DNA of 64,000 nucleotides, from NCBI RefSeq assembly GCF_029931775.1, contig NC_079324.1, positions 62,565,268 through 62,629,267 on the forward strand, in the 5' to 3' direction. Every line of letters starts with the position of its first letter. Positions within the stretch are counted from its first letter, which is position 1. Source of the stretch: Euleptes europaea (Eukaryota > Chordata > Lepidosauria > Squamata > Sphaerodactylidae). Both the position numbers and the translations under genes were made by a program. The notes beneath the pieces were generated by a model, which saw nothing but the letters and a program-made list of their open reading frames with translations, was not told where the DNA came from and did not search any database. Shown here piece after piece: positions 12,901 to 21,548 of the stretch.

Positions 12901-15900
12901 GAAATTGCCCCCCCTCTCTCAGTGGAGTGGCACTTGTGGAAGGCAAAGCCTCGTGGTATAGAGGTTGAGAGCAGTGGTTAGGCGCGGTGGACTCTGATCT
13001 GGAGAACTGGGTTTGATATTCCATTCCTCCACATGAGTGGCGGGTGCTAATCTGGTGAACCAGGTTGGTTTCCCCACTCCACCTCACGAAACCAGCTGGG
13101 TGACCTTGGGCTAGTCACAGCTCTCTCAGCCCCACCTACCTCACCTCGGAGGGTGCCTGTTGTGGGGAGGGGAGGGGAAGGTGATTGTAAGCCGGTTTGA
13201 GTCTCCCTTAAGTGGTAGAGAAAGTTGGCATATAAAACCCAACTCTTCTTCTACAAAGAAGGAGTGCTTTTACCTCCTTCCCTCTCCTCCCTGAACTGCC
13301 AAAGGAGCCCAGAGGGGCTGGAATGGAGAGGAACGTGGGTGGATCAGGGTTCCTTGCAGGCAGGGTTGGCTGCAAGCAGGGTTGGCTACAGGCCCCCCTT
13401 TTGCTGCCCAGATTGCGGAGAGGGGGGGCCTGCCAGAGTGTGGCTTGCTCAAAGCCAGGCGGTGAGCCAGCCCAAAGCGGAGATGAGCCTCATGTGGAGC
13501 GCTCCCACATTTACAGTCACTCCACCGTTTGGCGATTCTGCTCTCTCACACCACAGGAATTCAATTGAGCCAGATTCCAGTGTGTGTGTATGTGGGGGGT
13601 GGGGGGGGAGATAATAAAAGTGAGGCCTCTCCGTAGGGTTGCCAACCTCCAGGTGGGGGCTGGAAGCATCCCACTATTAGGACTGATCACCAGGTGACAG
13701 GTCAGTTCACTTGGAGAAAATGGGGCTTTCCATGGTGGTCTCTATGGCATTATACCCCCATTGAAGTCCCTCCCTTCACCGCCCTCCTCAAGCTCCCACC
13801 CTCAAAATCTCCAGGTATTTCCCAACCTAGAGCTGGCAGCCTTACCTCTGAGCATGTACAAAGTGCATTTAACCTACCCATTTCCCAGATCTCTTTGCTA
13901 CATTTGAAACTTGGCAGTCGGCCTTTCACAAGAAGAGAGAGCGCAGACGTTGAGATGCAGGCCACTGTGCCCCCCCCCCTTTCCAAAAGAAATGAACCAC
14001 TTAGCTACTTAACACAAAACACGTTGTGTGTTTACCCTCCCCCGTCACTACTCTCTCCTTTGCTGGCTCACCTGTCCTCATATCACCCATTGCAGGACGG
14101 GTGGGGAAGTCGGAGAGCCAGAGGGAGCGATGTTGTTTGTCTTGCATTGGTAGGGGGTGCACAAAGACGCTCACGTGCCCTTTTGCCTCCTGTTTGGTTG
14201 GTTGTTTGTGTGCGGCAGGCAGGCCCAGCTGTTTCTGGAGGTGAGTCAGCCTTGGAAAAACTGCCACCCAAGCAGCTAATGCAACAGCAGGATTCCATGA
14301 GCAATATGCAATTTCAAATTTCTCAGGCGAAGAAAGAGAGACTGTACCAGAATAGTGTACTCATCGGCTCCAGATGCCTTGCGAGCAACTTTCCTTCTGA
14401 TTCCCACACTGAGGAATGGGCTTCCTGAAGAGGGGAGGGGAGCCCCCCCTCACTGGAGATCTTCAGGAATTGCTGCAAGGCCTCGTTTGCTAGGGCTATT
14501 GAGGGGGTATGAACGGCAGGCCTCTTTTAAAGGGGAAGAAAGGCATTGGGGGGGTGTACTTGGTTTTAATCTATAATGTTTCGATTATTATTTGTAAACT
14601 GCCTTCAGACAAGAGGAAAGGAGAGGCAGAAATATTTTAATAAATAAATACCCAAGATTTGTTTAAATGAAATTGAATGCTAGCAACACTGGAAAAGACA
14701 GTCATGCTAGGAAAAGTTGAGGGCAGCAGGAAAAGAGGAAGACCCAATAAGAGATGGATTGACTCAATAAAGGAAGCCACAGCCTTCAATTTGCAAGATC
14801 TGAGCAAAGCTGTCAAAGATAGGACATTTTGGAGGACTTTCATTCATAGGGTCGCCATGAGTCGGAAGCGACTTGACAGCACTTAACACACACACACAAC
14901 CTGGATGTTAGAAGAAGAAGAGTTGGTTTTAATCTGCCGAATTTCTCTACCACTTAAGGAAGAATCAAACCGGTTTACAATCACTTTCCCCTCCCCTCCC
15001 CACAACAGACACCCTGTGAGGTAGGTAGGGCTGAGAGATCTGTGACTAGCCCAAGGTCACCAAGCTGGCTTCATGTAGAGGAGTGGGGAAACAAATCCAG
15101 TCCACCCAATTAGCCTCTGCCACTCATGTGGAGGAGTGGGGAAACCAACCTGGTTTTCCAGATCAGAGACCACCGCTCCAAACCACCGCTCTTAACCACT
15201 ACACCACGCTGGCTCTCCACATTAGCAACCAGAGTTTGTACCCCCTGCCCAGCTGGGCCCCAAAAGCAGCTGCCTGTCTTCCTGGAGCTGGTGGCACTGG
15301 CCAGGTGCTCATGGTAAGGCCAAGGGCCAAGCCCGTCTCACCTGTCCCATGGTCTGCAGGTTATAGCAGGCGTTCCCCAGGCCTGCCTCTGGGGTCTCGT
15401 TGCCATACAGGAGCGCCCCAACGAGCCAGCACATTCCCAGGCAGAGGTCAGAGACACTCAGGTAGAAGAGAGGCCGCACCTGCCAAAGAACCAAAGCAAG
15501 TGGTTAGGTGTCTGCCAAGCAGGGCTCAGCCCCTGTACCATGGCCAAAACCTGAGTCAGCCCCGTGCAGTTGGAGTGTTCCTAGAGAACAAAGAACCACC
15601 CTCGGTATTTGCACTAGAGACAAGAGGCATCATGACCAGTATCCATTTTGACTAGTAGCCATGGTTAGCCCTCTCCTCCAGGAACATAACCACTCCCCTC
15701 TTAAAGCCCTCCAAGTTGGCAGCCATCCCCACATCCTGGGGCAGGGAGTTCCACAATTTAACTATGCGTTGTATGAAGAAATACTTCCTTTTATCTGTTT
15801 TGAATCTCTCACCCTCAATACTTCATTTTATCTGTTGTAATCGGTTGTAATCCCAGGAGCTCTCCAGGTCCCATTTGGAGGCTGGCAACCCTCCACTGGA

Positions 15901-18900
15901 CAGACAAATCAGGAGGCTGCCTTACTGGGGCAGGCACCGAAAAGAAAGAAGGGCTTTCCTTGGAAAACAGGAACAGACGATGCTGCTTAACTTAGCCCCA
16001 GCTCCATATGGTCTATTCTGAATGACTCGTAAAGGAGCAGATGCACAAGCCCATGAGTGTGGGGTGTGGGTTCCCTGTGAATTCTAACTCGGTCACGCAA
16101 AGCCATCTGTAGTCTCAGCCGAATGCAGCCGTGATTCAGCCCCTAGAGTGAAATATTTATTTTAGAAAGGAGGGAACGTACTTAAAAATTTGAAACATTC
16201 GTCACGTTAAGTCCCCGCCCTGCCCATCTGGTATGTTTCGTAAAGTGCAATTCAGCATGCATTTTAATAAAGGAGGAATAAAAGAAATTCCCTTACCTCC
16301 GGGGATCTGGCAGCATTCTGGAACACGGCATAGCCAATCATCGAGCTGGATCCCATGACGCTAGGGAAACAAAGGGAAGACGGGTTGAGCTTGAGGTTCG
16401 TCTGCTTGGCTTAGAATCACAGAATCACAGAGTTGGAAGGACCCACCAGGGCCATCTAGTCCACCCCCCTGCACAATGCAGGAAATTCTAAACTACCCCC
16501 CACACCCCCAGTGACTCCTACTCCATGCCCAGAAGATGGTCAAGATGCCCTCCCTCTCATCATCTGCCTAAGGTCATAGAATCAGCATTACTGACAGATG
16601 GCCATGTAGCCTCTGCTTAAAAACCTCCAGAGAAGGAGAGCTCACCACCTCCCGAGGAAGCCTGTTCCACTGAGGAACTGCTCTACCTGGTAGAAAATTC
16701 TTCCTAATGTCTAGCCAGAAACACTTTTGATTTAATTTCAACCTGTTGATTCTGGTCCGACCTACTGGGGCAACAGAAAACAATTTAGCACCATCCTCTC
16801 TATGACAGCCCTTCAAGTACTTGAAGATGGTTATCATGTCCCCTCTCAGTCTTCTCCTCTTCAGGCTAAACATACCCAGCTCCTTCAACCTTTCCTCATA
16901 GGACTTGGTCTCCAGACCCCTCATCATCTTTGTTGCCCTCCTCCTCTGGACACGTTCCAGTTTGTCTACAACCTTCTTAAATTGCGGTGCCCAAAACTGA
17001 ACACAATTCTCTAGGTGAGGTCTAACCAGAGCAGAGTAAAATGATACCATCGCTTTGCGTGATCTTCTCTGCCTTCAGCACCTGAACAGCAGGCAGCAGA
17101 AGCTTTTCCTCTCGGCAAGCTGGGAAATCCTGTTTGTCACACAGCTGTGAAAAGGCACAGGAGCACTGCACCATAAAAATGTTGGCGACTCTAGTTCAGC
17201 TCCTGGCTTTTGTGCGTTCAGACCGATCCTCACTGCACTCAGCTTCCTGCATTCTGGCCAATCAATGAAAAAGGGACTGGGATGACTGAGATGTAGGAGA
17301 GTCGCCAACTGCTTTTATAAAATCCTGTTCCTGTGCTTTTAACAGCACATGAGGAGCGACTGTCATGGTTTGACTGCCCAACTCAGATCCGCAAGACCCA
17401 GATTCAAATCCCCACTATGCTTCATGGGGGACTTTGGTTCAGTCACTCTCTCTCAGTCTAACCTACCTCACAGGGTTGTTGTGAGAATAAAGTGAGTGGG
17501 GAATGAGATCCAGGTAAATTACCCTGGCCTGCCAGGCAGAAAGGTGCGATAAAAATACGCTAAATAGGTAGTCTGATCCACAGGCATCAGCGGGATGTAT
17601 CTGCTGATCACACTACTGATAGAGCAGCAGGTCAGTAGGCTTTCCTAACATGAGCACTGATGTTAATATATTGTATTATTTGTAGTTGGTATAAATCAGA
17701 ACAAATGTGACCAAAATGCCCCCCTGCCCCATGTCCTTCCGTCCCCAGCCCAGTATTTCTGGCTGCGTTCTTGTAACTCTGGCCCTGATCTCAAGGCCTA
17801 AACATGCAGGGGGGATTCGAAGGCCCTTCTTTATCAGAGCAGCCCCCTGCAACAAGCAGCTCCCAAAACTTGGGGAGGAGCTTCGTAAGTCTGTGAAAGG
17901 ATTCGCACAAGTCTTTGCACCCCTGTAGAGGGGTTCTAAGACATGTTACAGCCAGCCTGGTGTACTGGTTAGATTAGGATCTGGGAGCCCCAGGTTTGAA
18001 TCCCTGCTCTGCCATGGAAGCTTACTAGGTGACCATGGTTTCCCAGAGCAACCTATCTCACAAGGTTGTTGTGAGGGTAAAATGGAAGGGGGAGAAATTG
18101 TTGCAAGCTGCTTTGGGTTCCCGCTGGAGAGAAAAGTGGGGTACAAATATCTAATTAAATGACTGCAGTGGGAAAGGTTCAACTTTTATTTGTAAACCAC
18201 CTAGCGACTATTATCATGCTTAAAATATTCCTGCTCTCTTATGCTTGAGAAGGCTCACAGCAGCATTTTTAAAATCCCCATAGCCATAAAACAGAAGAGC
18301 AGAAAACAGATTAAAGGGCGTTCGTAGTGATGTTATTCAACAACCCTGTCCCACAGCTTTCTTGAAAAGAGACGTGTGTTGCAGGCCCTCCTGAAAGTGC
18401 CAGCAAGACTAAACTCTAGAGCAGGGGTGTTGAACTCATTTGTTATGAGGGCCGCATATAACATAAATGTCACTTGGTTGGGCCGGCCATGCCTCGCCAG
18501 CCTAGATCGGGACACCCCTGCTCTAGAGGCTCTTGTGGGGAGACCCTTCCACACACCCTGGGGACGAGAAAAAATCTTCAGTACCTTAAGGCAGCCATGA
18601 CAGCTTGAATCCAGTGGAGGGTATCAAAGAACTGTAAAGAGAAACGACGTCATTAAACATGCTCGCAATTTCCCATCTCTCTCTGAGTGGTGCAATGTGC
18701 GTGGCATCAGGAGAAGTTACCACCCACCAGCAGGGCGCAAAGGTGATGACCCTATCCCGTTGTCTGCACCTGGTTGCTAATGTTCCAAGATACACTGCCT
18801 CTGAAAGTGGATGTTCCATTCTTAGAGAATGTTAGAGAGCCAGAGGGGTGTAGTGGTTAAGAGTATCGGAACAGTATCTGGGAGACTCAGGCTCAAATCC

Positions 18901-20909
18901 CTACTCGTGCCATGGAAGCTTGTTGGGTGACCTTGGACCAATCATACTCTCTCAGCCTAACTTACCTCACAGGGTTGTTGTGAGGATAAAGTGGAGGAGA
19001 ATGATCTAAGCCACTTTGGGTCCACATTGAGGAGAAAGGCAGGGTATAAATGGATTAATTTTTTTTTGTTATCAAGGGAAGCAGCTGCCGCCTGCCCCAC
19101 CCTCCACGAAAGCACCTTGGGAAGAACGCAAGAGCTGTCCTGCTTGAGCAGACCGGCCCAGAATCCATCATATTGCAAACAAACAAAAAACCCAGCCACG
19201 TTTCAGAACGACAGCATAAAAAAACAAAGTCAGACGTCTCGTCCTGTGGGTTGCATCAAAACTACACCTATATGAATTCTAGTTAATTGAATGTAACATG
19301 ACGGTTATGTAATATTCAATTTGTTATACACAATAGTAATGTAATCTTAGACTCTTATACAATAGAATACTAATATAAGTAATAACAGAATGACACTATG
19401 TAACAGTTTTTTTAGTATAGAGAATGTCTCTTAATATACAATCGAGCTTATTTTTTATTATTGTATTGTTTTTATACTTATAATATTCAATCCCTTCCTT
19501 TTTTTTTTCCTGTACCCCTTCAATTATATAAATAAAATTATAAAAAAAAAAACCAAAAAAAACCCTGAGTAATCCACCTTGAGCTTCAGGGAGAAAGAGG
19601 ACTACGAAGCAAATACAGTAAATACATCACAGCCTGAAAAATGTACCGGTTGGCCTGGCAAAACACAAAACAGGCCCCGAATGAGATCGAAGAACAGACT
19701 TCACCGGCTGCCTGGAAAAAAGAATAGTCTGGGACCGTGTGTGAGACGCAGCCCAGTTTCCAAGGGGATTAGACCGTTAAGGGAGGAAATGTCCATCAGT
19801 GGCTAAATTGAACCTCCATGTTCAGAGGCAGCCCACCGTTCGATAACAGTTGCTGTGGAGGCGACGGGAAGTGGCTTTGGCCTCTGCGACCCACTCCTGG
19901 TCCTTTTGGGGGCATCTGTCTGGTCACCGCCTAGGAGAAGAGGGAGGCTGGTCTAGATGGACCCCGGGGGGCCTGATCCAGCACTCCTGCTCCAGGCGTT
20001 CTCCGCACGCCTCCTTTCAAACCGCAGAAGCAGCAGCTTCGGAGGCAAACCCACCCCCCCCATGCCAGGGAGGACCCCGGCCGGCTGGAAAGGGGGCATC
20101 AAGCAGGGAGGGTGTTGTTGCCAAGACCTGCTCCAGCAGGTGGCTCTGGGGAACCCCCTCCGGCCACCTGCCGGCCGGCTTTCCCCCTTGCTTCCTCCTG
20201 CCTGCACCTGCCCGGGTTTTCGGGGTGCTGCCAGTTCTGACGACTGCGGCTGGGTTCCCTGCAAGGGGGCTGGGGTGGGTGTGAAGGGCCGTCAAGTCGC
20301 TTCCGACTCGGGGCGCCCCTATGAATCAGGGTCCTCCAAAATGCCCTGATTTGACAGCCTCGCTCAGCTCTTGCAACCGGAGGGGACTCGCACGGGGGGA
20401 CGGGGGGACGGAGGAGGATGAGGATTGTAAAGAAACAGTGGGGGGAAGGAGGGGAGGAGCAGGTGAGCCCCCCTGCAGGGCGATGAAGGGGGTGGCTAAC
20501 AGTGGGGGGCCAGGGGGGAGCGATCAGCCAGGAGAAGGGGTGCCTTAGGGAGGCCGGCCCTAGGGGCTTCGGCTGCCCTCCCCCCCAAGACGGCAAAGCC
20601 CCCTCTCCGCTGCTCCAGAGGGCTGCAGAGGCAGGAGGGGCGATTGCAGGGCTGCTGCAGAGGAGGGGGTCGGGACCCCCCCTCCGCCGTCGGAGGGAGG
20701 GGCTGCCAGTCTCCTGGAGGGCTGCGGGGAGCGAAGAGTCTCTCCCGCCGGGAGGCGTCCCGGGAGCAGCCGGTCGGGCAGTCCCCGTCGAGGCGCGGGG
20801 GTCAGACTAGACGGCCTCGCGAGGGCCCTCCCCGCGGCTCACTCACCTGCGGCGCCTCTCCGGCCGGGGGCTCGAGGGGCGCCGAGGAGACGGCGGACGA
20901 GAAGCCCAT
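3859..20909 (-). CDS. TMEM116: TMEM116, 5' five coding exons (partial gene)
   Basis: TMEM116 is a poorly characterised multi-pass membrane protein with a GPCR-like seven-helix layout. Five coding exons join in frame (20847-20909, 18585-18631, 16297-16360, 15342-15479, 3859-3963; 417 bp, 139 residues). The product matches the remembered vertebrate TMEM116 in [29 protein letters not shown] and [13 protein letters not shown]. Three hydrophobic segments are visible: exons 2-3 (WIQAVMAAL to MIGYAVF), exon 4 and exon 5. They fit the first three helices. The remaining exons must lie beyond the left edge; I searched 1-3858 and found none. The start ATG has a strong Kozak context (A at -3, G at +4) and sits in a CpG island. 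The intron between exons 4 and 5 is about 11.4 kb and packed with repeats. Ligand and signalling function are unknown to me. Confidence 0.9.
4106..4406 (-). mobile_element. tRNA-derived SINE, family T3
   Basis: Family T3 as used below (minus-strand sense): AGAGCCCCGTGGCGCAGAGT head, B box GTTCGATCCC, CCATCCTTCTGAGGTCGGTA, GCCTAGTAAACGTCAGGGTG and a tail GGGGACCTTTACCTTTA. This copy is full length. Confidence 0.85.
4670..4884 (+). mobile_element. BovB (RTE) LINE fragment, left half
   Basis: It decodes to the well-known C-terminal BovB region: [20 protein letters not shown], then [21 protein letters not shown] tRNA SINE at about 4885-5106 splits it from the right half. Confidence 0.88.
4885..5106 (-). 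mobile_element. T1 SINE inside BovB
   Basis: A full-length reverse copy from ACATGAAACACATTAACCTG to CCACAGCCCCTCC. It splits one BovB LINE in two, so it is younger than that LINE. Confidence 0.9.
5107..5405 (+). mobile_element. BovB LINE fragment, right half with 3' end
   Basis: It continues the same element ([25 protein letters not shown]) and runs to the BovB 3' end GTGACTTGATGGCACTTCACACACA-like tail near 5400. The frame is degraded. Confidence 0.88.
5405..5525 (+). mobile_element. Sauria-type SINE fragment
   Basis: CTCACTGGGAGACTTTGGGC to GCAGGATAAACATG is the 3' two-thirds of the short form. Confidence 0.65.
5525..6260. other. TMEM116 intron 4 sequence, nothing recognised
   Basis: No gene or repeat family is recognisable. 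A 141-codon open frame (5482-5907, plus) starts inside a SINE remnant and has no familiar motif, so I did not call it a gene. Confidence 0.5.
6266..6345 (+). mobile_element. MITE of the GGTTGCCAAC family, left part
   Basis: TAGGGTTGCCAACTCTGGGT to GGCGGGTTTGGAGAGG. Confidence 0.65.
6487..6610 (-). mobile_element. CR1 fragment
   Basis: ACATAAGAAAGGCCCTGCTG to CAGGTGCCTCTAGGAAGC is the same antisense CR1 segment as at 29.6-29.9 kb. Confidence 0.75.
6615..7505. other. TMEM116 intron 4 sequence, nothing recognised
   Basis: Apart from runs of C, T and A, no repeat family or coding signal is seen. Confidence 0.5.
7510..7642 (+). mobile_element. Sauria-type SINE, long form, 3' half
   Basis: CTACCTCACAGGGTGTCTGC to a CTT-repeat tail. 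It faces an inverted copy at 7672. Confidence 0.83.
7672..7892 (-). mobile_element. Sauria-type SINE, long form, inverted partner
   Basis: GAAGAAGAAGAGTTGGTTTT to CAACCTGGTTCACCAGATTA, inverted to 7510-7642 with a 29-bp spacer. A further plus-strand tail fragment follows at 7888-7945. Confidence 0.83.
7950..8326. other. TMEM116 intron 4 sequence before the L1
   Basis: About 380 bp of apparently unique sequence. Nothing recognised. Confidence 0.5.
8340..9056 (+). mobile_element. L1-clade LINE, 5'-truncated, with 13-bp target duplication
   Basis: The start decodes to the end of an L1-type ORF2 (for example [43 protein letters not shown]) with a stop near 8740. An A/T-rich 3' UTR and an A-rich tail follow. 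The element is flanked by AGAATGTGCAGAG at 8327-8339 and 9057-9069, an exact 13-bp target-site duplication that fixes both ends. It is a host-intron insertion in TMEM116 intron 4. Confidence 0.92.
9070..9950. other. TMEM116 intron 4 sequence
   Basis: Apparently unique, with a CA tract (9384-9400) and a 12-base G run near 9708. Confidence 0.5.
9384..9400 (+). repeat. Short CA microsatellite
   Basis: About eight CA units following a short GA run (9365-9375). Confidence 0.8.
9953..10034 (+). mobile_element. T1 SINE, left part (split by hAT)
   Basis: The head and B box are intact (GGTTCAATCCCCAGCATC). It is interrupted after CCAGTTAAAG by the hAT element 10035-10298. Confidence 0.9.
10035..10298 (+). 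mobile_element. hAT-type non-autonomous transposon (family H1)
   Basis: Terminal inverted repeats CACTGGTTCCCAACC and GGTTGGGAACCACTG with an 8-bp target duplication AGTTAAAG / AGGTAAAG (10027-10034, 10299-10306; one mismatch). It is inserted in a T1 SINE. The 264-bp interior is A/T-rich and non-coding. Confidence 0.92.
10299..10402 (+). mobile_element. T1 SINE, right part (split by hAT)
   Basis: The body resumes AGGTAAAGGGACCAAGCAAG and ends at GATGGACCAAG, where a 5S-derived SINE begins. Confidence 0.88.
10403..10880 (-). mobile_element. 5S-rRNA-derived SINE array with three 5S-like heads
   Basis: Three times the plus strand shows the antisense 5S rRNA block GTCTCCCATCCAAATACTAA CC followed by GCTTAGCTTC..GAGATCTG, near 10526, 10665 and 10815. 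The left unit carries the SINE body (GAGGTTTGCCATTGCCTCCC and GACTTATGGTGACCC). This is a SINE3-like family with an internal 5S-type promoter. Confidence 0.82.
10985..11118 (+). mobile_element. CR1 LINE 3' terminus
   Basis: It contains TTTAAGCAGAGGCTGGACCA and ends CCAACTCTATGATTCTA, the CR1 3' octamer region. Confidence 0.85.
11120..11725. other. TMEM116 intron 4 sequence
   Basis: Apparently unique sequence between a CR1 end and a MITE. Nothing recognised. Confidence 0.5.
11727..11942 (+). mobile_element. MITE of the GGTTGCCAAC family
   Basis: Ends TAGGTTGCCAGCTCCGGG and CTGGAGGTTGGCAACCTTAG, about 215 bp, with body GGGGAACTGATCTCTATCGC. Full length. Confidence 0.85.
12098..12424 (-). mobile_element. 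Dimeric T1 SINE
   Basis: Read on the minus strand: head, partial body ending CTGGAGAGCC, a short ATAGA linker, then a second head and a full body. A junction of the same type occurs at 28.57 kb and 37.65 kb, so this is a dimeric subfamily rather than two chance insertions. Confidence 0.85.
12425..12944. other. TMEM116 intron 4 sequence
   Basis: Unrecognised sequence between a dimeric SINE and a Sauria-type SINE. Confidence 0.45.
12945..13255 (+). mobile_element. Sauria-type SINE, long form
   Basis: AAGCCTCGTGGTATAGAGGT to AAACCCAACTCTTCTTC. Confidence 0.85.
13256..13632. other. TMEM116 intron 4 sequence
   Basis: Unrecognised sequence with a G-rich run near 13596. Confidence 0.45.
13633..13852 (-). 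mobile_element. MITE of the GGTTGCCAAC family
   Basis: Ends TAGGGTTGCCAACCTCCAGG and AGCTGGCAGCCTTA, full length, inverted to the 11.7-kb copy. Confidence 0.83.
13853..14685. other. TMEM116 intron 4 sequence
   Basis: Mostly unrecognised. Positions 14395-14520 may hold a worn CR1 3' remnant, and 14580-14645 a LINE tail (GTAAACTGCCTTCAGACAAG then AATAAATAAA). Confidence 0.45.
14686..14902 (+). mobile_element. BovB LINE 3' end
   Basis: It decodes to [31 protein letters not shown] and ends GTCGGAAGCGACTTGACAGC plus an ACA repeat tail, the BovB 3' terminus. Confidence 0.9.
14912..15218 (-). mobile_element. Sauria-type SINE, long form
   Basis: GAAGAAGAAGAGTTGGTTTT to CACCACGCTGGCTCTCC, full length, about 120 bp from TMEM116 exon 4. 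Confidence 0.88.
15342..15479 (-). CDS. TMEM116: TMEM116 coding exon 4
   Basis: A 138-bp, 46-residue exon (acceptor TTTGGCAG, donor ACAG|GTGAGA). It starts [17 protein letters not shown] and ends CYNLQTMGQ. It holds the second helix and the start of the extracellular loop with a conserved cysteine. Phase 0 at both ends. Confidence 0.93.
15628..15836 (-). mobile_element. CR1 fragment
   Basis: The plus strand holds CAGTATCCATTTTGACTAGT, AAGCCCTCCAAGTTGGCAGC and GTGAAGAAATACTTCC-like blocks, antisense to squamate CR1. Confidence 0.82.
15840..15893 (+). mobile_element. MITE fragment of the GGTTGCCAAC family
   Basis: AATCCCAGGAGCTCTCCAGG to GGAGGCTGGCAACCCT is the right end only. Confidence 0.6.
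16297..16360 (-). CDS. TMEM116: TMEM116 coding exon 3
   Basis: A 64-bp exon (acceptor TTTCCCTAG, donor GAG|GTAAGG) encodes [20 protein letters not shown] then PE. It completes the first membrane helix and ends in phase 0. Confidence 0.9.
16414..17055 (-). mobile_element. CR1 LINE 3' part with reverse-transcriptase C-terminus
   Basis: The minus strand has a 158-codon open frame ([57 protein letters not shown]) typical of the CR1 ORF2 end. The 3' end reads CTCTGTGATTCTGTGATTCT-like. The frame is still open, so this copy is fairly young. Confidence 0.93.
17358..17560 (+). mobile_element. Sauria-type SINE, short form
   Basis: GAGCGACTGTCATGGTTTGA head remnant, then CAGGGTTGTTGTGAGAATAA and the tail. 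Confidence 0.72.
17950..18165 (+). mobile_element. Sauria-type SINE, short form
   Basis: CAGCCTGGTGTACTGGTTAG to AAAAGTGGGGTACAAATATC. Confidence 0.83.
18422..18520 (+). mobile_element. Small hAT MITE, 99 bp
   Basis: Ends CAGGGGTGTTGAACTC and GGGACACCCCTG, flanked by an exact 8-bp duplication CTCTAGAG (18414-18421, 18521-18528). That is the classic hAT target consensus. It lies 65 bp from TMEM116 exon 2. Confidence 0.93.
18585..18631 (-). CDS. TMEM116: TMEM116 coding exon 2
   Basis: A 47-bp exon with acceptor TTTACAG and donor AAG|GTAC encodes [15 protein letters not shown] and ends in phase 2. It begins the first membrane helix. The donor lacks the usual A at +3/+4, but the phase fits both neighbours. 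Confidence 0.85.
18833..19055 (+). mobile_element. Sauria-type SINE, short form
   Basis: AGAGAGCCAGAGGGGTGTAG to GAAAGGCAGGGTATAAATGG. Confidence 0.87.
19262..19560 (+). mobile_element. A/T-rich L1-like 3' UTR and poly(A) tail
   Basis: About 300 bp of A/T-rich sequence ends in AATAAAATTATAAAAAAAAA, resembling the L1 3' UTR at 8.8-9.06 kb in composition. No clear target duplication was found, so the ends are approximate. Confidence 0.5.
20287..20375 (-). mobile_element. BovB LINE 3' end remnant inside the TMEM116 CpG island
   Basis: The segment GTCAAGTCGCTTCCGACTC to CAGCTCTTGCAA is the reverse complement of the BovB 3' end. It is short and G+C-enriched compared with other copies. Confidence 0.75.
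20847..20909 (-). CDS. TMEM116: TMEM116 coding exon 1
   Basis: The exon encodes 21 residues, [20 protein letters not shown] then Q, and ends in phase 0 at CAG|GTGAGT. The frame is open further upstream, but that stretch is CpG-island and CR1 sequence, so I chose the ATG with the strong Kozak context. The N-terminus is the least conserved part and the least certain exon. Confidence 0.72.
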
Positions 20910-21169
20910 CGTGGCGCGCCCCAGCTGCAAGGCTGCTGGCCCCACCGCCGCCTCCCCTCCCCTCCCCTCTGCCCCGCCCAGGGCCGCCCCTGCCCCGCCT
21001 TGGCCAGCCCCACCCGCCGCGGGGGGGCGAGGGAGAGGGGGGGTCCCCCACGGCAGAAGGCAGCGCCACGTGCCGGCGGGGAGCCCGGGAGGGGGAAGCC
21101 CCGAAGCCCCCTGTGGGGAGGGAAAGAGGGGCCAGGAGAGCAGCCAGCCGCGGGGAGGCCACGCGTAGC

Positions 21170-21548
21170 ATCCTGGAAGGGGACCCCCCAGGGTCATCTA
21201 GTCCACCCCCTGCACGATGCAGGAAATTCACAGCTACCTCCCTCCCCCCCCACACACACACCCAGTGACCCCTACTCCATGCCCAGAAGATGGCCAAGAT
21301 GCCCTCCCGCTCATCATCGGCCTAAGGTCATAGAATCAGCCTTGCTGACAGATGGCCATCTAGCCTCTGCTTCAAAACCTCCAGGGAAGGAGCGCTCGCC
21401 ACCTCCCGAGGAAGCCTGCTCCAACGAGGAACCGCTCTAACCGTTAGAAAGTTCTTCCTAATGTCTAGACGGAAACTCTTTTGATTTAATTTCAGCCCGT
21501 TGGTTCTGGTCCGACCTTCTGGGGCCACAGAAAACAACTCACTTCAAT
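21170..21548 (-). mobile_element. CR1 LINE 3' fragment
   Basis: Same family as 16.4-17.05 kb. It decodes to VAPEGRTRTNGLKLNQKSF RLDIRKNF on the minus strand and abuts the TMEM116 CpG island. Confidence 0.88.

Larger units (their letters stand above)
19940..21170. promoter_or_regulatory. TMEM116: CpG island over TMEM116 exon 1
   Basis: The stretch is G+C-rich with many CpGs and surrounds the TMEM116 start codon. Just upstream of the gene (20955-21005) are several CCCCGCC GC boxes and no clear TATA box. This is a typical housekeeping promoter. The island also holds a short BovB remnant at 20287-20375. Confidence 0.8.

Noticed and set aside
13694-14428. A 244-codon plus-strand open frame
   Set aside because: It starts inside a MITE and has no recognisable domain or splice context. 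Probably chance.
16574-17050. 158-codon minus-strand frame as a possible host gene
   Set aside because: It is the CR1 reverse-transcriptase C-terminus, repeated at 21.3 and 60.1-60.6 kb.
19850-21440. Several open frames of 130-174 codons near the TMEM116 promoter
   Set aside because: Low-complexity proline/glycine/alanine products in a CpG island, overlapping in many frames, and partly CR1.
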